Positions 24,850 through 33,716 of a stretch of 64,000 nucleotides of DNA are shown piece by piece. Positions within the stretch are counted from its first letter, which is position 1; each line of letters begins with the position of its first letter. Both the position numbers and the translations under genes were made by a program. Origin of the DNA: Phycisphaeraceae bacterium (GTDB lineage Bacteria; Planctomycetota; Phycisphaerae; Phycisphaerales; Phycisphaeraceae). The stretch lies in assembly GCA_029260655.1 (NCBI GenBank), contig JAJDCU010000072.1, positions 1-64,000 on the forward strand, in the 5' to 3' direction. The notes beneath the pieces were generated by a model. The model saw only the letters and a program-made list of their open reading frames with translations. It made no database searches and was not told the origin of the DNA.

Positions 24850-26238
24850 ATGAGTCTTTTGACTGAACAACTAGGGATCCTGGACCACGCTGCCCCGCTG
24901 GAATTGCGCGGTACGGTCGCCGAAGTGCGCGGTCTTGCGCTCCGAGTGGCCGACCTGCCCGCCCCGATCGGGGCCATGGTGGCTATCCGTGGAAAAAATC
25001 ATCACGGCTCCCGGCTCGACGGCGAGGTCGTCGGGTTTGAGCACGATCAGGCTATCGTCATGCCCCTGGGCCCGACCACCGGCGTCCGCCGCGGCGACCG
25101 GGTCACCGCCGAACACTTCACCCCGTTCGTCCGGGTTGGCGAATCCCTGCTGGGCAGGGTTCTGGACGGGATGGGCCGGCCGATGGATGGCGCGGGGCCC
25201 TTGGCCGACACCGTCTTGCGGCCGCTGACCCCCACACCGGTCGATCCGCTTGACCGGCCGCTGATCAATCAGCCCCTGGCGACCGGCGTCCGGGCGATCG
25301 ACGCGCTGGTCTCGGTCGGCCGTGGCCAGCGCATCGGCGTATTTGCGGCGCCCGGGGTCGGCAAATCCACGCTGTTGGGGACGATGGCCCGGCACACCGC
25401 CGCCGACGTCAGCGTCATCGCGCTGGTCGGTGAACGTGGCCGAGAGGTCCGTGACTTTATCGATAACAACCTCGGCCCGGATGGCCTGGCGCGCAGCGTC
25501 GTCATCTGCGCCACCAGCGATCAGCCGGCCCTGCTGCGCATCCGCGCCGCGGTCGTCGCAGCGGTCGTCGCCGAATATTTCAGAGACAACGGCCTGGACG
25601 TGATGCTTATCATGGATTCGGTCACCCGGTTCTGCCAGGCGCAGCGGCAGGTCGGGCTCGCCGCCGGGGAGCCGCCCGCGACCAAGGGCTATCCCCCCAG
25701 CGTCTTCTCCATGCTCCCCACACTCCTGGAGCGCTCCGGCCGGACAAGCAAGGGTTCGATCACCGGGGTCTATTCCGTCCTGGTTGAGGGCGACGACATC
25801 AACGAGCCGATCTCCGATGCCTGCCGCGGCGTCCTCGACGGTCATATCCAGCTCTCCCGTGACTTGGCGCAGAAGGGCCACTACCCCGCGATCGACCTGC
25901 TCACGTCGGTCAGCCGTGTCGTGGACGACGTGACCGGCGGCGACCAGCAAAACGCGCGGCGCGAGGTCCTCAATCTCATCCACAGCTACCACGAGGTCGA
26001 GGACCTTTTGAACATCGGCGCCTACGCGGCCGGGTCCAACCCGGACTTCGACCTGGCGATCGCCTGCAAGCCCGCGGTGGATCGGCTGCTCCAGCAGGGC
26101 CGAAACGAGGTCAAAGACGTCGCCGGCTTCGAGGCCGCGCGGTCACAGTTGATGGCGTTGATGCAGAAAATCGGTCAGGCCCAGCAGCAGCTTAAGCAAC
26201 GCACACGCCAGCCGGGGATCGTCCCGGCTGCGCGGTAG
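24850..26238 (+). CDS. fliI: Flagellum-specific ATPase FliI
   Basis: This F1-beta-like ATPase powers release of substrates for flagellar export. The 462-residue protein has Walker A GVFAAPGVGKST (about 163-174), GERGREVRDFI, Walker B DVMLIMDSVTRF, and the FliI/SctN loop EPPATKGYPPSVFSMLPTLLERSG. The C-terminus is LKQRTRQPG. GGTGGAG precedes the ATG. Sequence and context leave no doubt that it is the flagellar rather than the virulence-type paralogue. Confidence 0.97.
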   Translation: MSLLTEQLGILDHAAPLELRGTVAEVRGLALRVADLPAPIGAMVAIRGKNHHGSRLDGEVVGFEHDQAIVMPLGPTTGVRRGDRVTAEHFTPFVRVGESLLGRVLDGMGRPMDGAGPLADTVLRPLTPTPVDPLDRPLINQPLATGVRAIDALVSVGRGQRIGVFAAPGVGKSTLLGTMARHTAADVSVIALVGERGREVRDFIDNNLGPDGLARSVVICATSDQPALLRIRAAVVAAVVAEYFRDNGLDVMLIMDSVTRFCQAQRQVGLAAGEPPATKGYPPSVFSMLPTLLERSGRTSKGSITGVYSVLVEGDDINEPISDACRGVLDGHIQLSRDLAQKGHYPAIDLLTSVSRVVDDVTGGDQQNARREVLNLIHSYHEVEDLLNIGAYAAGSNPDFDLAIACKPAVDRLLQQGRNEVKDVAGFEAARSQLMALMQKIGQAQQQLKQRTRQPGIVPAAR

Positions 26239-26284
26239 GTAACCGTACCGGTCTCGGTGGAGCCGAGGCACGTGAGAACCTGAT

Positions 26285-26746
26285 ATGGCGACGTTCCAAT
26301 TCCGGTTTAAGACCCTCTTGTCCCACCGCCGCCGGGTGGAAGATCAGAGGCAGCGGGAATTGGCCCAATTCCTACGGACACGGATGATCCTCCTGGATCA
26401 GATCAAAGACATGCAAGAGACGATCCGAGATTCCAAGCGGTTGATGGCCGATGGCCTGGTCGGCAAGGTGGACCTTACCCGCGTCGGGCAGTTCGCCCGG
26501 TACAGCGGACACGCCGCCCAGCGCGCCAGGCAGATCGTGGTCCGGCTCGCCGGGGTCGAGAAGCAGATCACCGCCGCGCGTCAGACGCTTCTGGATGCCA
26601 GCCGGCAGCGCAAGGCCCTTGAGCTGTTGCGTGATAAGCACGAGGCCCGCTGGCGCTATGAGCAGGACCGCAAGGAGACCCTCCGGTTGGATGAGCTGGC
26701 GACCGGCCGATACGCCCGGGAGATGATGATCGGGGGTACCCGGTGA
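26285..26746 (+). CDS. fliJ: Flagellar export chaperone FliJ
   Basis: This 153-residue protein is predicted to be a two-helix coiled coil. The opening FQFRFKTLLSHRRRVEDQRQRELAQFL and the closing AARQTLLDASRQRKALELLRDKHEARWRYEQDRKE are close to the FliJ pattern. FliJ inserts into the FliI hexamer and links it to FlhA. It lies 46 bases after fliI and overlaps the next start by 4 bases. Confidence 0.93.
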   Translation: MATFQFRFKTLLSHRRRVEDQRQRELAQFLRTRMILLDQIKDMQETIRDSKRLMADGLVGKVDLTRVGQFARYSGHAAQRARQIVVRLAGVEKQITAARQTLLDASRQRKALELLRDKHEARWRYEQDRKETLRLDELATGRYAREMMIGGTR

Positions 26747-27462
26747 AGACGGCGTGGCACCTGTTCGTTGGCTTGCTGTTGCTCCACCTGATCGCGGCCG
26801 TCGCGTTCGTCGGTTGGATGTACATGGACGGCCGGATCAACAAAGAGCGTCTGCAAGGGATGGTGGACACGTTCAGCCTGACGATCGATGAGGAGGCGGC
26901 GCAGGCCGCCGAGGCTCAGATGCTGACCGAGCAGGCGCAGCAGGTCGCCGAGCAGGCGGCACGGCTTGAGGCCGTCGCCGAAGGGCCGACGACCCTCCGC
27001 GACAGGCTGGCGGACGATCAGCGGGCCAGCGAAACTTCCCGGATCAAGATCGGGTTCATCAACGCCCAGAACAAGGCGCTGCGTGAGGAGATGGCGAGGT
27101 TCAAGGCCGACCACGCCCAACGCGTTGAGCAATTAGAAACCGACCGCGAAGGCTTCGAGCAACAGGTTAAGCAACGCGCCGAGCAGGCCGAAGATGCGAA
27201 CTTCCAGCAGGTCGTTGAGTTGTACGAGACCCAGCCCGCCAAGCAGACCAAGCAGGCCTTCCAGTCGTTGATGCAGCAGGGCAAGACCGACCAGGTCGTG
27301 GCGTATCTGGCGGCGATGTCCAGCCGCAAGGCCGGCAAGGTCTTGTCTCAGTTCAAATCACCGGAAGAAATCCCCCAGGCCGCAGACCTGCTCGAGAGGC
27401 TGCGTGACCGAGATGCGTACTCATTAGATCAGCAGACACCTCCGCCAGGGAACCCGTCATGA
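26743..27462 (+). CDS. MotE-like protein (MgtE N-domain type) of the flagellar locus
   Basis: This 239-residue protein has one N-terminal membrane segment (about 6-28), a long Gln/Glu-rich coiled coil (about 45-155) and a C-terminal helical domain (about 160-225). The C-terminal domain contains AFQSLMQQGKTDQVVAYLAAMSSRKAGKVLSQF, the pattern of MotE and the MgtE intracellular N-domain, which is structurally related to FliG. MotE-like proteins lie between fliJ and fliK in many bacteria and act with the stator or chaperone its parts. The start overlaps fliJ (GTGA) and its end overlaps fliK (ATGA), so all three are coupled. Confidence 0.8.
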   Translation: MKTAWHLFVGLLLLHLIAAVAFVGWMYMDGRINKERLQGMVDTFSLTIDEEAAQAAEAQMLTEQAQQVAEQAARLEAVAEGPTTLRDRLADDQRASETSRIKIGFINAQNKALREEMARFKADHAQRVEQLETDREGFEQQVKQRAEQAEDANFQQVVELYETQPAKQTKQAFQSLMQQGKTDQVVAYLAAMSSRKAGKVLSQFKSPEEIPQAADLLERLRDRDAYSLDQQTPPPGNPS

Positions 27463-28865
27463 TCGTTTCGTCTTTGTACAACCAGGCAGCCGCATCGCTT
27501 ATACCCGAACGCTCCGGCGCCGTCGCGCACGAGCCGAAGGACCAGGTGTTTGACAACCAACTCAAAGACGCGGGCTCACGTTTCGATGACAAGGCGCGTC
27601 CCGCGTCCTCGTCTTCGGACACCCCCGTGGCCAAAGAGAAGGCAGACCACGGCCCGGTCGATAAAGCTGCTGCGCCAGAAAAAAGTGATGCGCGGGCGCC
27701 CAAGCAGGACGCGCCCCAGCCCACCGATGCGCCCGACGCACAGCCACAGGACAGCCCCGTGGCCGATGAACCGACCGGCGTGACAAACGAGTCGGCTCAA
27801 AGCGATGAGTCCCAGGCATCGCAGCCTCAGGGTCAGGCTCACAGCGGGAACCAAGCGGTCAACGCGGAAACACAGAACCAGGTTGTTCAGCAGGTTCAAA
27901 TCGCCACGGCTGTACAAGGCGAAGCCCAATCGGAGGTGGCGATCACTACCGCAGACGCTACTCAGCCCCAGGCTCAAACAGCGCAGGCCGGGCAAACGGT
28001 GGTGACGTCTCAAGCCCCTGTTGAAAGTGCAGAGTCCTCGGCGCCGCTCGCCGTACAGGCACAGCCGGGTAAGCTCGCTCAGGCCACCGCGGGTGAGACC
28101 CCCGGCCAGCCCCAGCCGTCGGAGTCGGCGCAGCGCATCGAGTTCGTGAGCGAAGCTCGGGATAGCGACGCCGGGCGGCGCGATTCCGGCGACGCATCCA
28201 GGGAACAGAGCGCCACCCAGACCAGCGAGACGCAAACAACTCAGAACTCGACATTACAGACATCCGGGTCGGCCCCGACGTCTTCGGCGCAGGCCGGCCA
28301 TCCCACGGCGGCCGGTGTACAAATCGGTGCGCCGACGGCTTCGGTCAGCACCGCGGACTCAGCGTCGGGCCAGGGAGCGCAGGTTCAACAGCCGCTGTCC
28401 AGCGTCTTGGCCGACAACGCCGACAACACCCAGATCAACACCGCACGGATCGCACGCGGCCTGCGCAACGCCGTCCTCCAGAACGGCGGGTCGGTCACGC
28501 TGCGTCTGACCCCGCCGGAGATGGGGACCGTCCGTATCCAGTTACAGATGCAAAGCGGCACCGTCAACGCCCAGTTCCATGCCGAGACCGAGTCCACCCG
28601 TTCGATGTTGAACCAGCAGTTGTCCCAGCTCCGCACGTCGCTCGAGCAGCAAGGCCTGTCGGTAGATCGGTTGGGCGTCCAGTCGATGCAGCCGTCGTCT
28701 GGCTCACAGTTGCAGCATGACACCCAGGGCGACCGCGAAGGCCAAGCGAACGATGGGCGCAGCCGGGGCGGTTTTACGCGGCAGGACGGTGGCGGGGGGC
28801 GGCAGGACACCGCGCCGGATGACGCATCGACGAATTTCGACGACGCCCTGAACCACGCGGCTTAA
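27459..28865 (+). CDS. fliK: Flagellar hook-length control protein FliK
   Basis: FliK measures hook length and switches export specificity. In this 468-residue protein about 320 N-terminal residues are disordered, rich in Gln, Ala, Ser and Thr, the ruler region. The C-terminal domain (about 330-410) has the conserved GGSVTLRLTPPEMGTVRIQLQM and LNQQLSQLRTSLEQQGLSVDRLGV motifs that define the family. The extreme C-terminus is Gly/Asp-rich. It is coupled to the MotE-like gene by a 4-base overlap. Confidence 0.93.
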   Translation: MIVSSLYNQAAASLIPERSGAVAHEPKDQVFDNQLKDAGSRFDDKARPASSSSDTPVAKEKADHGPVDKAAAPEKSDARAPKQDAPQPTDAPDAQPQDSPVADEPTGVTNESAQSDESQASQPQGQAHSGNQAVNAETQNQVVQQVQIATAVQGEAQSEVAITTADATQPQAQTAQAGQTVVTSQAPVESAESSAPLAVQAQPGKLAQATAGETPGQPQPSESAQRIEFVSEARDSDAGRRDSGDASREQSATQTSETQTTQNSTLQTSGSAPTSSAQAGHPTAAGVQIGAPTASVSTADSASGQGAQVQQPLSSVLADNADNTQINTARIARGLRNAVLQNGGSVTLRLTPPEMGTVRIQLQMQSGTVNAQFHAETESTRSMLNQQLSQLRTSLEQQGLSVDRLGVQSMQPSSGSQLQHDTQGDREGQANDGRSRGGFTRQDGGGGRQDTAPDDASTNFDDALNHAA

Positions 28866-28919
28866 GGACAAGAGTAACCGGCCGGGACGACCGGCCGAAG
28901 CACCGAAGGAGTGATTCGC

Positions 28920-29561
28920 ATGTCAGCAGGCGCCATAGGCGGGATCGCGGCGGCTCAGAGCCCCGCCCAGTCCCAGAACAATGCGTTCGCCGAGCTCAGC
29001 AGCGCTGAGTTCATCAATATACTCGTCACCGAACTCACGCAGCAGGACCCGTTCGAGCCCAACGACTCCGCGGCGATCCTTGAGCAGCTCTCCAGCCTGC
29101 GCAATATCGAGAGCCAGGCGTCCCTGCAAACGCAGTTCGAGTCGCTGGTCAACCAGAACGCCGTTTCCTCCGCCGGGGGGATGATCGGGCAGTTCGTCAA
29201 GGGCCTGGACGCCAACAACCAGCAGGTCGAGGGGGTGGTCCAGTCACTGGTGATCGAGAACGGCAAGCCGATCCTGAAACTGCAAGACGGCAGCAGGATT
29301 GAATCGTCGCGGATCACCGATGTGGGAAGCCTGGGCGACCTGGATACGCAGATCGTTCAGCAGCTTCTTAGGAACCTGATCATCCTCAACTCCAGCGCCC
29401 TGGTCGGGAAGATGGTCAGCGGGTTTGACGAGAACAACAGCCTGATCGAAGGCGTGGTAACGAGCGTGAAGACCCAGGACGACGACCTGGTGCTGGAACT
29501 GGATACGGGGCGGGAGTTATCCGCGGGGGCGGTCACCCGATTTACCGATCCCAGCCAGTAA
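28920..29561 (+). CDS. flgD: Flagellar hook assembly scaffold FlgD
   Basis: FlgD is the cap on which hook subunits polymerise. I chose ATG 28920 because AAGGAG lies at proper distance; a GTG nine bases earlier touches that site. The 213-residue product carries the FlgD N-terminal signature SAEFINILVTELTQQDPFEPNDSAAILEQL. It also shows two beta-rich repeats built on MIGQFVKGLDANNQQVEGVV and VGKMVSGFDENNSLIEGVV, an apparent internal duplication of the Tudor-like part. Confidence 0.94.
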   Translation: MSAGAIGGIAAAQSPAQSQNNAFAELSSAEFINILVTELTQQDPFEPNDSAAILEQLSSLRNIESQASLQTQFESLVNQNAVSSAGGMIGQFVKGLDANNQQVEGVVQSLVIENGKPILKLQDGSRIESSRITDVGSLGDLDTQIVQQLLRNLIILNSSALVGKMVSGFDENNSLIEGVVTSVKTQDDDLVLELDTGRELSAGAVTRFTDPSQ

Positions 29562-29585
29562 ACAGATGTTGTAGAGGATTCAATC

Positions 29586-29918
29586 GTGTCAAACAGCGGC
29601 GCATTATTAAGGATGCTCATGCCGGCGGTCAGCCCCGTGCCGACCCCCGGATCAGCCCCCGGAGTAACCCCCGGGTCCGCGCCCGCGCCGGGCAACGTAC
29701 CGATCGAGTCGCGGGGTTTTGATTCGTTACTGGAAGAAGCAGATCAGATACAGACAGATACGCAGTCGACGCAGCCCGGCGGGCAGGCGCAAGCCGGTGA
29801 AGCGCAAGCCCCGGCCGACGCCGGCGGGCCCGACGCTTTAACCCAACTGGCTGGGATTGATTCGATACATAACGCGTCGCTGAGGCGGATCATCGCCGAC
29901 GCGGCCGGCAGCAGGTAG
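29586..29918 (+). CDS. Small disordered protein between flgD and flgE
   Basis: This 110-residue protein has a Pro/Gly/Ala-rich, probably disordered N-terminal third, a short helix ESRGFDSLLEEADQI, a Gln-rich linker and a C-terminal helix LTQLAGIDSIHNASLRRIIADA. Other phyla have a small 'flagellar operon protein' at the same place, but I do not see its conserved motifs here. The FDSLLEEA element resembles the short N-terminal motif of proteins such as FliK and FlgJ. Export or chaperone role in hook building is possible; function unknown. Confidence 0.7.
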   Translation: MSNSGALLRMLMPAVSPVPTPGSAPGVTPGSAPAPGNVPIESRGFDSLLEEADQIQTDTQSTQPGGQAQAGEAQAPADAGGPDALTQLAGIDSIHNASLRRIIADAAGSR

Positions 29919-29971
29919 TTCTCGTTATTCATTGAGACACACGCCCGGTGGGGCGTCAACAGGAGTTTATC

Positions 29972-31684
29972 ATGGCCTTACAGACCGCATTATTCAGCAG
30001 CCTCACCGGCATCACCTCCAACGCCAAGCTCCTGGCGGTCAGCGGCAACAACATCGCCAACGTCAACACCACCGCGTACAAGAAGAGCCGGATCACCTTC
30101 GAGACACAGATCTCTCAGCGGCTGACCAGCGGCTCGGCACCGACCGGCACGCTCGGCGGGACCAACCCCTCACAGATGGGCCTGGGCACACGCATGAGTT
30201 CGATCACGCGCGACTTCTCGACCGGGTCGCTCCAGCCCACCGGCGTCAACACCGACATGGCCGTCGAGGGCAGCGGCTTCTTCATCGTCAGCTCCGAGGG
30301 CAACACGCGCTACACACGCACCGGCAACTTCGTCCTGGACCGCGATTTCAACCTGGTCAGCGCCGCCGGCGGGCTCGTCCAGGGCTTCGCGGTTGATGAA
30401 GACTTCAACGTCGTCGAGGGCCTGCTCGTGGATATGACCATCCCGGTCGGGGTGCTGACGATCGCCGAGGCCACCCAGAACGTGACGTTCGCGGGGAACC
30501 TCAACGCCGGCGGCGATGTCGGCACGGTCGGCAGCATCAGCGCCAGCGACGTGCTTTACTCCGACGCCCTGGCGACGACCCCGGCGGTCGGGGGCGACGC
30601 GCTGACCGGGCTGTTCGATGTGGCGGGGACCGCGTTGTACGCCTTAGGTGACGTCATCACCGTCGCCGGGGTGACCAAAGGCGGCGCGGCAATCGGGGAT
30701 CGTACCTTCGAGGTCGGGCCGGCCAACACCACCGCCAGCCACGGGTTCGGCACGACCCTCACCGATTTCACCAACTTCCTGGACAACGTTTTGGGGATCG
30801 ACACCACACAGACGCCCACCGCGAGCAGCACGCCCGGCGTCACGATCGTCGGCGGGCAGATCCTCGTCGAGAGCAACATCGGCGAAGACAACGGCATCCT
30901 CTTCAGCGCCTCCAGCATCAAGAACAACAACGCCGTCTCCTTCGGATTCACCGGTACACAACAGGCCGATGGCGGGTCCACACGGACCACCTTTGTGACT
31001 TTCGACAGCCTCGGCTCCGAGGTCGTCATCGACCTGCGGTTCGTGCTCGAAACCAAGACCACCACCGGTGTGACCTGGCGTTATTATGCCGACTCCACCG
31101 ATGACACCGACCTGGACCTGCACCTGGGTACCGGCGTGCTTACGTTCGATACCGAGGGCTCCCTATTGACCGTATCGAACCCGAGTATCTCGATCGATCG
31201 GGCCAACACAGGTGCGGTCACGCCGATGAACATCAACCTCAAGTTCGCCGACCCGTTTGCCACCGTCACCTCGCTGACCGACACCTCCAGCCAGATCGCG
31301 GCACGGAACCAGGACGGCTCGCAGATCGGCACGCTCGAAGACTTCAGCGTCGGTGAGGACGGGACGATCTCGGGGGTCTTCTCCAACGGCCTGCTGCGGG
31401 ACCTGGGCCGGATCCCCCTGGCGGTGTTCGCTAACAACAACGGGCTCGAAGAATTCGGCGGCAGCCTCTACCGCCCGACGATTAACAGCGGGATCGCCAC
31501 CGTGGTCTCACCGGGGCAGGGCGGGTCCGGCCGAGTTATCGGACGGTCTCTGGAGCTGTCCAACGTCGAACTCGCCGAGGAGTTCATCAACCTCATCAGC
31601 GCCAGCACCGGGTTCAGCGCCAGCTCACGGGTTTTAACAACCAGCGACGAATTGATTCAGGAACTGCTCGCCGCGGTCCGATAA
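29972..31684 (+). CDS. flgE: Flagellar hook protein FlgE
   Basis: FlgE forms the universal joint between rod and filament. I chose ATG 29972, preceded by CAGGAG. The 570-residue product starts ALQTALFSSLTGITSNAKLLAVSGNNIANVNTTAYKKSR, with the axial signature NNIANVNTTAYK. The middle is a large beta-rich D1/D2 region, longer than in enterics. The end, LSNVELAEEFINLISASTGFSASSRVLTTSDELIQ, is the standard C-terminal helix of hook and distal rod proteins. It follows flgD and the 110-residue protein. Confidence 0.95.
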   Translation: MALQTALFSSLTGITSNAKLLAVSGNNIANVNTTAYKKSRITFETQISQRLTSGSAPTGTLGGTNPSQMGLGTRMSSITRDFSTGSLQPTGVNTDMAVEGSGFFIVSSEGNTRYTRTGNFVLDRDFNLVSAAGGLVQGFAVDEDFNVVEGLLVDMTIPVGVLTIAEATQNVTFAGNLNAGGDVGTVGSISASDVLYSDALATTPAVGGDALTGLFDVAGTALYALGDVITVAGVTKGGAAIGDRTFEVGPANTTASHGFGTTLTDFTNFLDNVLGIDTTQTPTASSTPGVTIVGGQILVESNIGEDNGILFSASSIKNNNAVSFGFTGTQQADGGSTRTTFVTFDSLGSEVVIDLRFVLETKTTTGVTWRYYADSTDDTDLDLHLGTGVLTFDTEGSLLTVSNPSISIDRANTGAVTPMNINLKFADPFATVTSLTDTSSQIAARNQDGSQIGTLEDFSVGEDGTISGVFSNGLLRDLGRIPLAVFANNNGLEEFGGSLYRPTINSGIATVVSPGQGGSGRVIGRSLELSNVELAEEFINLISASTGFSASSRVLTTSDELIQELLAAVR

Positions 31685-31703
31685 TGTGATAGCGCAGCTT
31701 TTC

Positions 31704-31745
31704 GCCGTTAGCTATTGGCCCAAACCCCGATCCCTGTACCCCGAT
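31704..31745 (+). repeat. Six heptads leading into flbD
   Basis: In perfect 7-base register: GCCGTTA, GCTATTG, GCCCAAA, CCCCGAT, CCCTGTA, CCCCGAT. The series ends exactly at TTG 31746, the likely flbD start. It combines both heptad types seen elsewhere, TTA-rich first, C-rich last. Confidence 0.8.
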
Positions 31746-31943
31746 TTGATCACCGTCACACGCCTTAACGGCAAACAATTCGTGATTAACGCCGAGATCA
31801 TCCGTAGCGTGGAGTCCAATCCGGACACCACGATCACACTGATGAACGGCGATCATATTATCGTGAAGGAAGACATGCAGGTGGTGGTGCGGCTCGCGGT
31901 GGACTACGGCCGGAGCCTGCGTCGGCTTCTGCCGCCGACGTGA
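31746..31943 (+). CDS. flbD: FlbD/SwrD-family flagellar protein
   Basis: FlbD/SwrD is a small protein found next to flgE or motA in many phyla and needed for full motor power. I propose TTG 31746 as start. The product then begins LITVTRLNGKQFVINAEIIRSVE, matching the family's usual beginning, and is 65 residues long. The open frame extends up to a GTG at 31686, but the extra 20 residues would be encoded by heptad repeats. The middle shows TTITLMNGDHIIVKEDMQVVV, typical of the family. Confidence 0.85.
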   Translation: MITVTRLNGKQFVINAEIIRSVESNPDTTITLMNGDHIIVKEDMQVVVRLAVDYGRSLRRLLPPT

Positions 31944-32040
31944 TCGTGGGGTGAGATCGCGCCTCGGTGGTGGCCAACAACCGGTCATCTCCAGGCGGTT
32001 TACAACTCCGGCGTGATCCTAAATATTCTTGACCCGTTAG

Positions 32041-32048
32041 ACCGATAA
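32041..32048 (+). promoter_or_regulatory. Possible flagellar-sigma -10 element before motA
   Basis: ACCGATAA at 32041 resembles the GCCGATAA -10 of sigma-28 promoters. A TAAA at 32020 could serve as -35, but the spacing is about two to three bases longer than the usual 15-16. It lies 50 bases before the motA ATG. Confidence 0.25.
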
Positions 32049-32090
32049 GAGAGACACTGACCGGCTTCCGGTCACGGTTGAGGTGCGCGA

Positions 32091-32873
32091 ATGGACTTGG
32101 GCATCCTGTTTGGTTTCCTTGGGACCTGGGTGTTGTTGATGTGGGCGCTGTTCGGCAGCGGTGACATCACGATGTTTATCGATTTCCCCAGCATGACCCT
32201 GGTCATCGGGATGACCAGCACGGTGATCTTCTACGCCTTCCCGGCGGGGAACGTCAAGCGGCTGATCAAGATCATCAAGCGGGTGGTTTTTTGTCAGGCG
32301 CCGTCGATCGCGAAGCTGATCGAGGACATGGTTTCCTACGCCGAGATCGCCCGGCGTGACGGGATCCTGAGCCTGGAAAACACCACCAAGGACATCGAAG
32401 ACTCGTTTATCGTCCGCGGTATCCAGATGGCGGTCGACGGGACCGACCCCGAACTGATCGAGCAGGTGATGACCAGTGACCTTGAGAACCTGGCGGACCG
32501 CCACGATCTGGGCAAGTCGCTGCTGTCCACGGTCGGCAAGTACGCCCCGGCGTTCGGGATGATCGGGACGCTGGTCGGGCTGGTCATCATGCTCAAGAAC
32601 ATGGACGACCCGGCGGCGATCGGGCCCGGTATGGCCGTCGCGCTGCTTACGACGATGTACGGCGCGATCATCGCCAACGCCTTTGCCCTGCCCCTGGCGG
32701 ACCGCCTGGAGCGGCGATCGGCCGAGGAGGTCCTCTACCGCACGATCATTATTAAGGGCGTGATGTCGATCCAAAGCGGTGACAACCCACGGATCGTCGA
32801 GCAGAAGCTGCGGACTTTCCTCCCGCCGTCCGAGCGTGTCGAAGAAGATGACGCCGACAAGGACGCCGCGTAG
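32091..32873 (+). CDS. motA: Flagellar stator protein MotA
   Basis: MotA surrounds MotB in the proton- or sodium-driven stator. This 260-residue protein has four membrane segments (about 4-20, 28-48, 148-170, 182-203). The cytoplasmic loop has SYAEIARRDGILSLE, which contains the conserved Arg and Glu that face FliG. The second membrane pair carries TVGKYAPAFGMIGTLVGLVIML and PGMAVALLTTMYGAIIAN, both typical. It starts a stator pair with motB within the flagellar locus. Confidence 0.96.
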   Translation: MDLGILFGFLGTWVLLMWALFGSGDITMFIDFPSMTLVIGMTSTVIFYAFPAGNVKRLIKIIKRVVFCQAPSIAKLIEDMVSYAEIARRDGILSLENTTKDIEDSFIVRGIQMAVDGTDPELIEQVMTSDLENLADRHDLGKSLLSTVGKYAPAFGMIGTLVGLVIMLKNMDDPAAIGPGMAVALLTTMYGAIIANAFALPLADRLERRSAEEVLYRTIIIKGVMSIQSGDNPRIVEQKLRTFLPPSERVEEDDADKDAA

Positions 32874-32877
32874 GAGA

Positions 32878-32933
32878 GCCGTTAGCCGTAAGCCATTAGC
32901 TACCCGACCGCCGCCCCCAACCCCGATCAGCCC
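32878..32933 (+). repeat. Eight heptads running into the motB start
   Basis: In strict 7-base register from 32878: GCCGTTA, GCCGTAA, GCCATTA, GCTACCC, GACCGCC, GCCCCCA, ACCCCGA, TCAGCCC. The ATG of motB follows directly at 32934. No Shine-Dalgarno sequence is visible, as the repeats occupy its place. Confidence 0.82.
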
Positions 32934-33692
32934 ATGGCCAAGAAGTGTAAATGTCCCCCGCCCGGCGCACCCGATTGGGTTTTGACCTTCGGGGACATGA
33001 TGTCGCTGCTGCTGACGTTCTTCATCCTGCTGCTGTCGTTGTCGGAGATCAAAAAGGAAGACGAGTGGAAGGCGATGGTGGAGGAGGTGAAGAAGTCATT
33101 TGGGATGAAAGGCGGTGGGGGGCGCTTGCCGACCGACAACGACCCGGCCCTGACGCTGGTGCAGATCCTCGAGACGGTCCAGAACCAGCAGCGCCGCGAG
33201 CAGAACACCGCCAACACCGACGACCCGGGGATGTCCGGCCGGGACCAGCGGGTGACCACGGTCCGCCAGGGCGATTACATCCCGGTCGGGGGAATGGTCA
33301 CGTTCCAGCCCGGATCGGCCGATCTTACCGACAGGGCCAAGGAGAAGATCCGAGGCTTTATCGAGCAAGAGGAGTTCGACATCCGTGGCACGAACTACAT
33401 CATCGAGCTTCGGGGCCACGCCGCGGCGGCGGAGGTCGACCGGGTCCAGGGCGGGGTCGACTTATGGGACCTTAGCTTCGACCGCACCAAGGCCGTGATG
33501 CGTTACCTGGTCAGCGACGAAGTCGGGCTGCGAGAGGAGCAGATCCGGTTGATCGGCAACGCCGACCGTGAGCCGTTGAAGAAACAGGCGTACACCCCCG
33601 CGGACCGCCAGGCCAACCGCCGGGTCGAGATCCTGGTCAGCGAAAATGTGATCAAAGATTATTCGGTGAAACGCGGCTTGCCCTCGTGGTAG
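32934..33692 (+). CDS. motB: Flagellar stator protein MotB
   Basis: MotB anchors the stator to peptidoglycan and carries ions. The 252-residue protein starts with KKCKCPPPGAPDWVLTFGDMMSLLLTFFILLLS. The Asp in FGDMM within the single membrane segment (about 20-40) is the ion-binding residue. A plug/linker and an OmpA-type domain follow (about 115-245), with IIELRGHAAAAEVD, LSFDRTKAVMRYLV and RQANRRVEILV. Gene order motA-motB is standard. Confidence 0.95.
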   Translation: MAKKCKCPPPGAPDWVLTFGDMMSLLLTFFILLLSLSEIKKEDEWKAMVEEVKKSFGMKGGGGRLPTDNDPALTLVQILETVQNQQRREQNTANTDDPGMSGRDQRVTTVRQGDYIPVGGMVTFQPGSADLTDRAKEKIRGFIEQEEFDIRGTNYIIELRGHAAAAEVDRVQGGVDLWDLSFDRTKAVMRYLVSDEVGLREEQIRLIGNADREPLKKQAYTPADRQANRRVEILVSENVIKDYSVKRGLPSW

Positions 33693-33716
33693 CCCAAGAC
33701 GACGGACGAACCGACT

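Noticed and set aside
24871-25992. 373-codon frame on the minus strand opposite fliI
   Set aside because: Antisense shadow of fliI without recognisable motifs.
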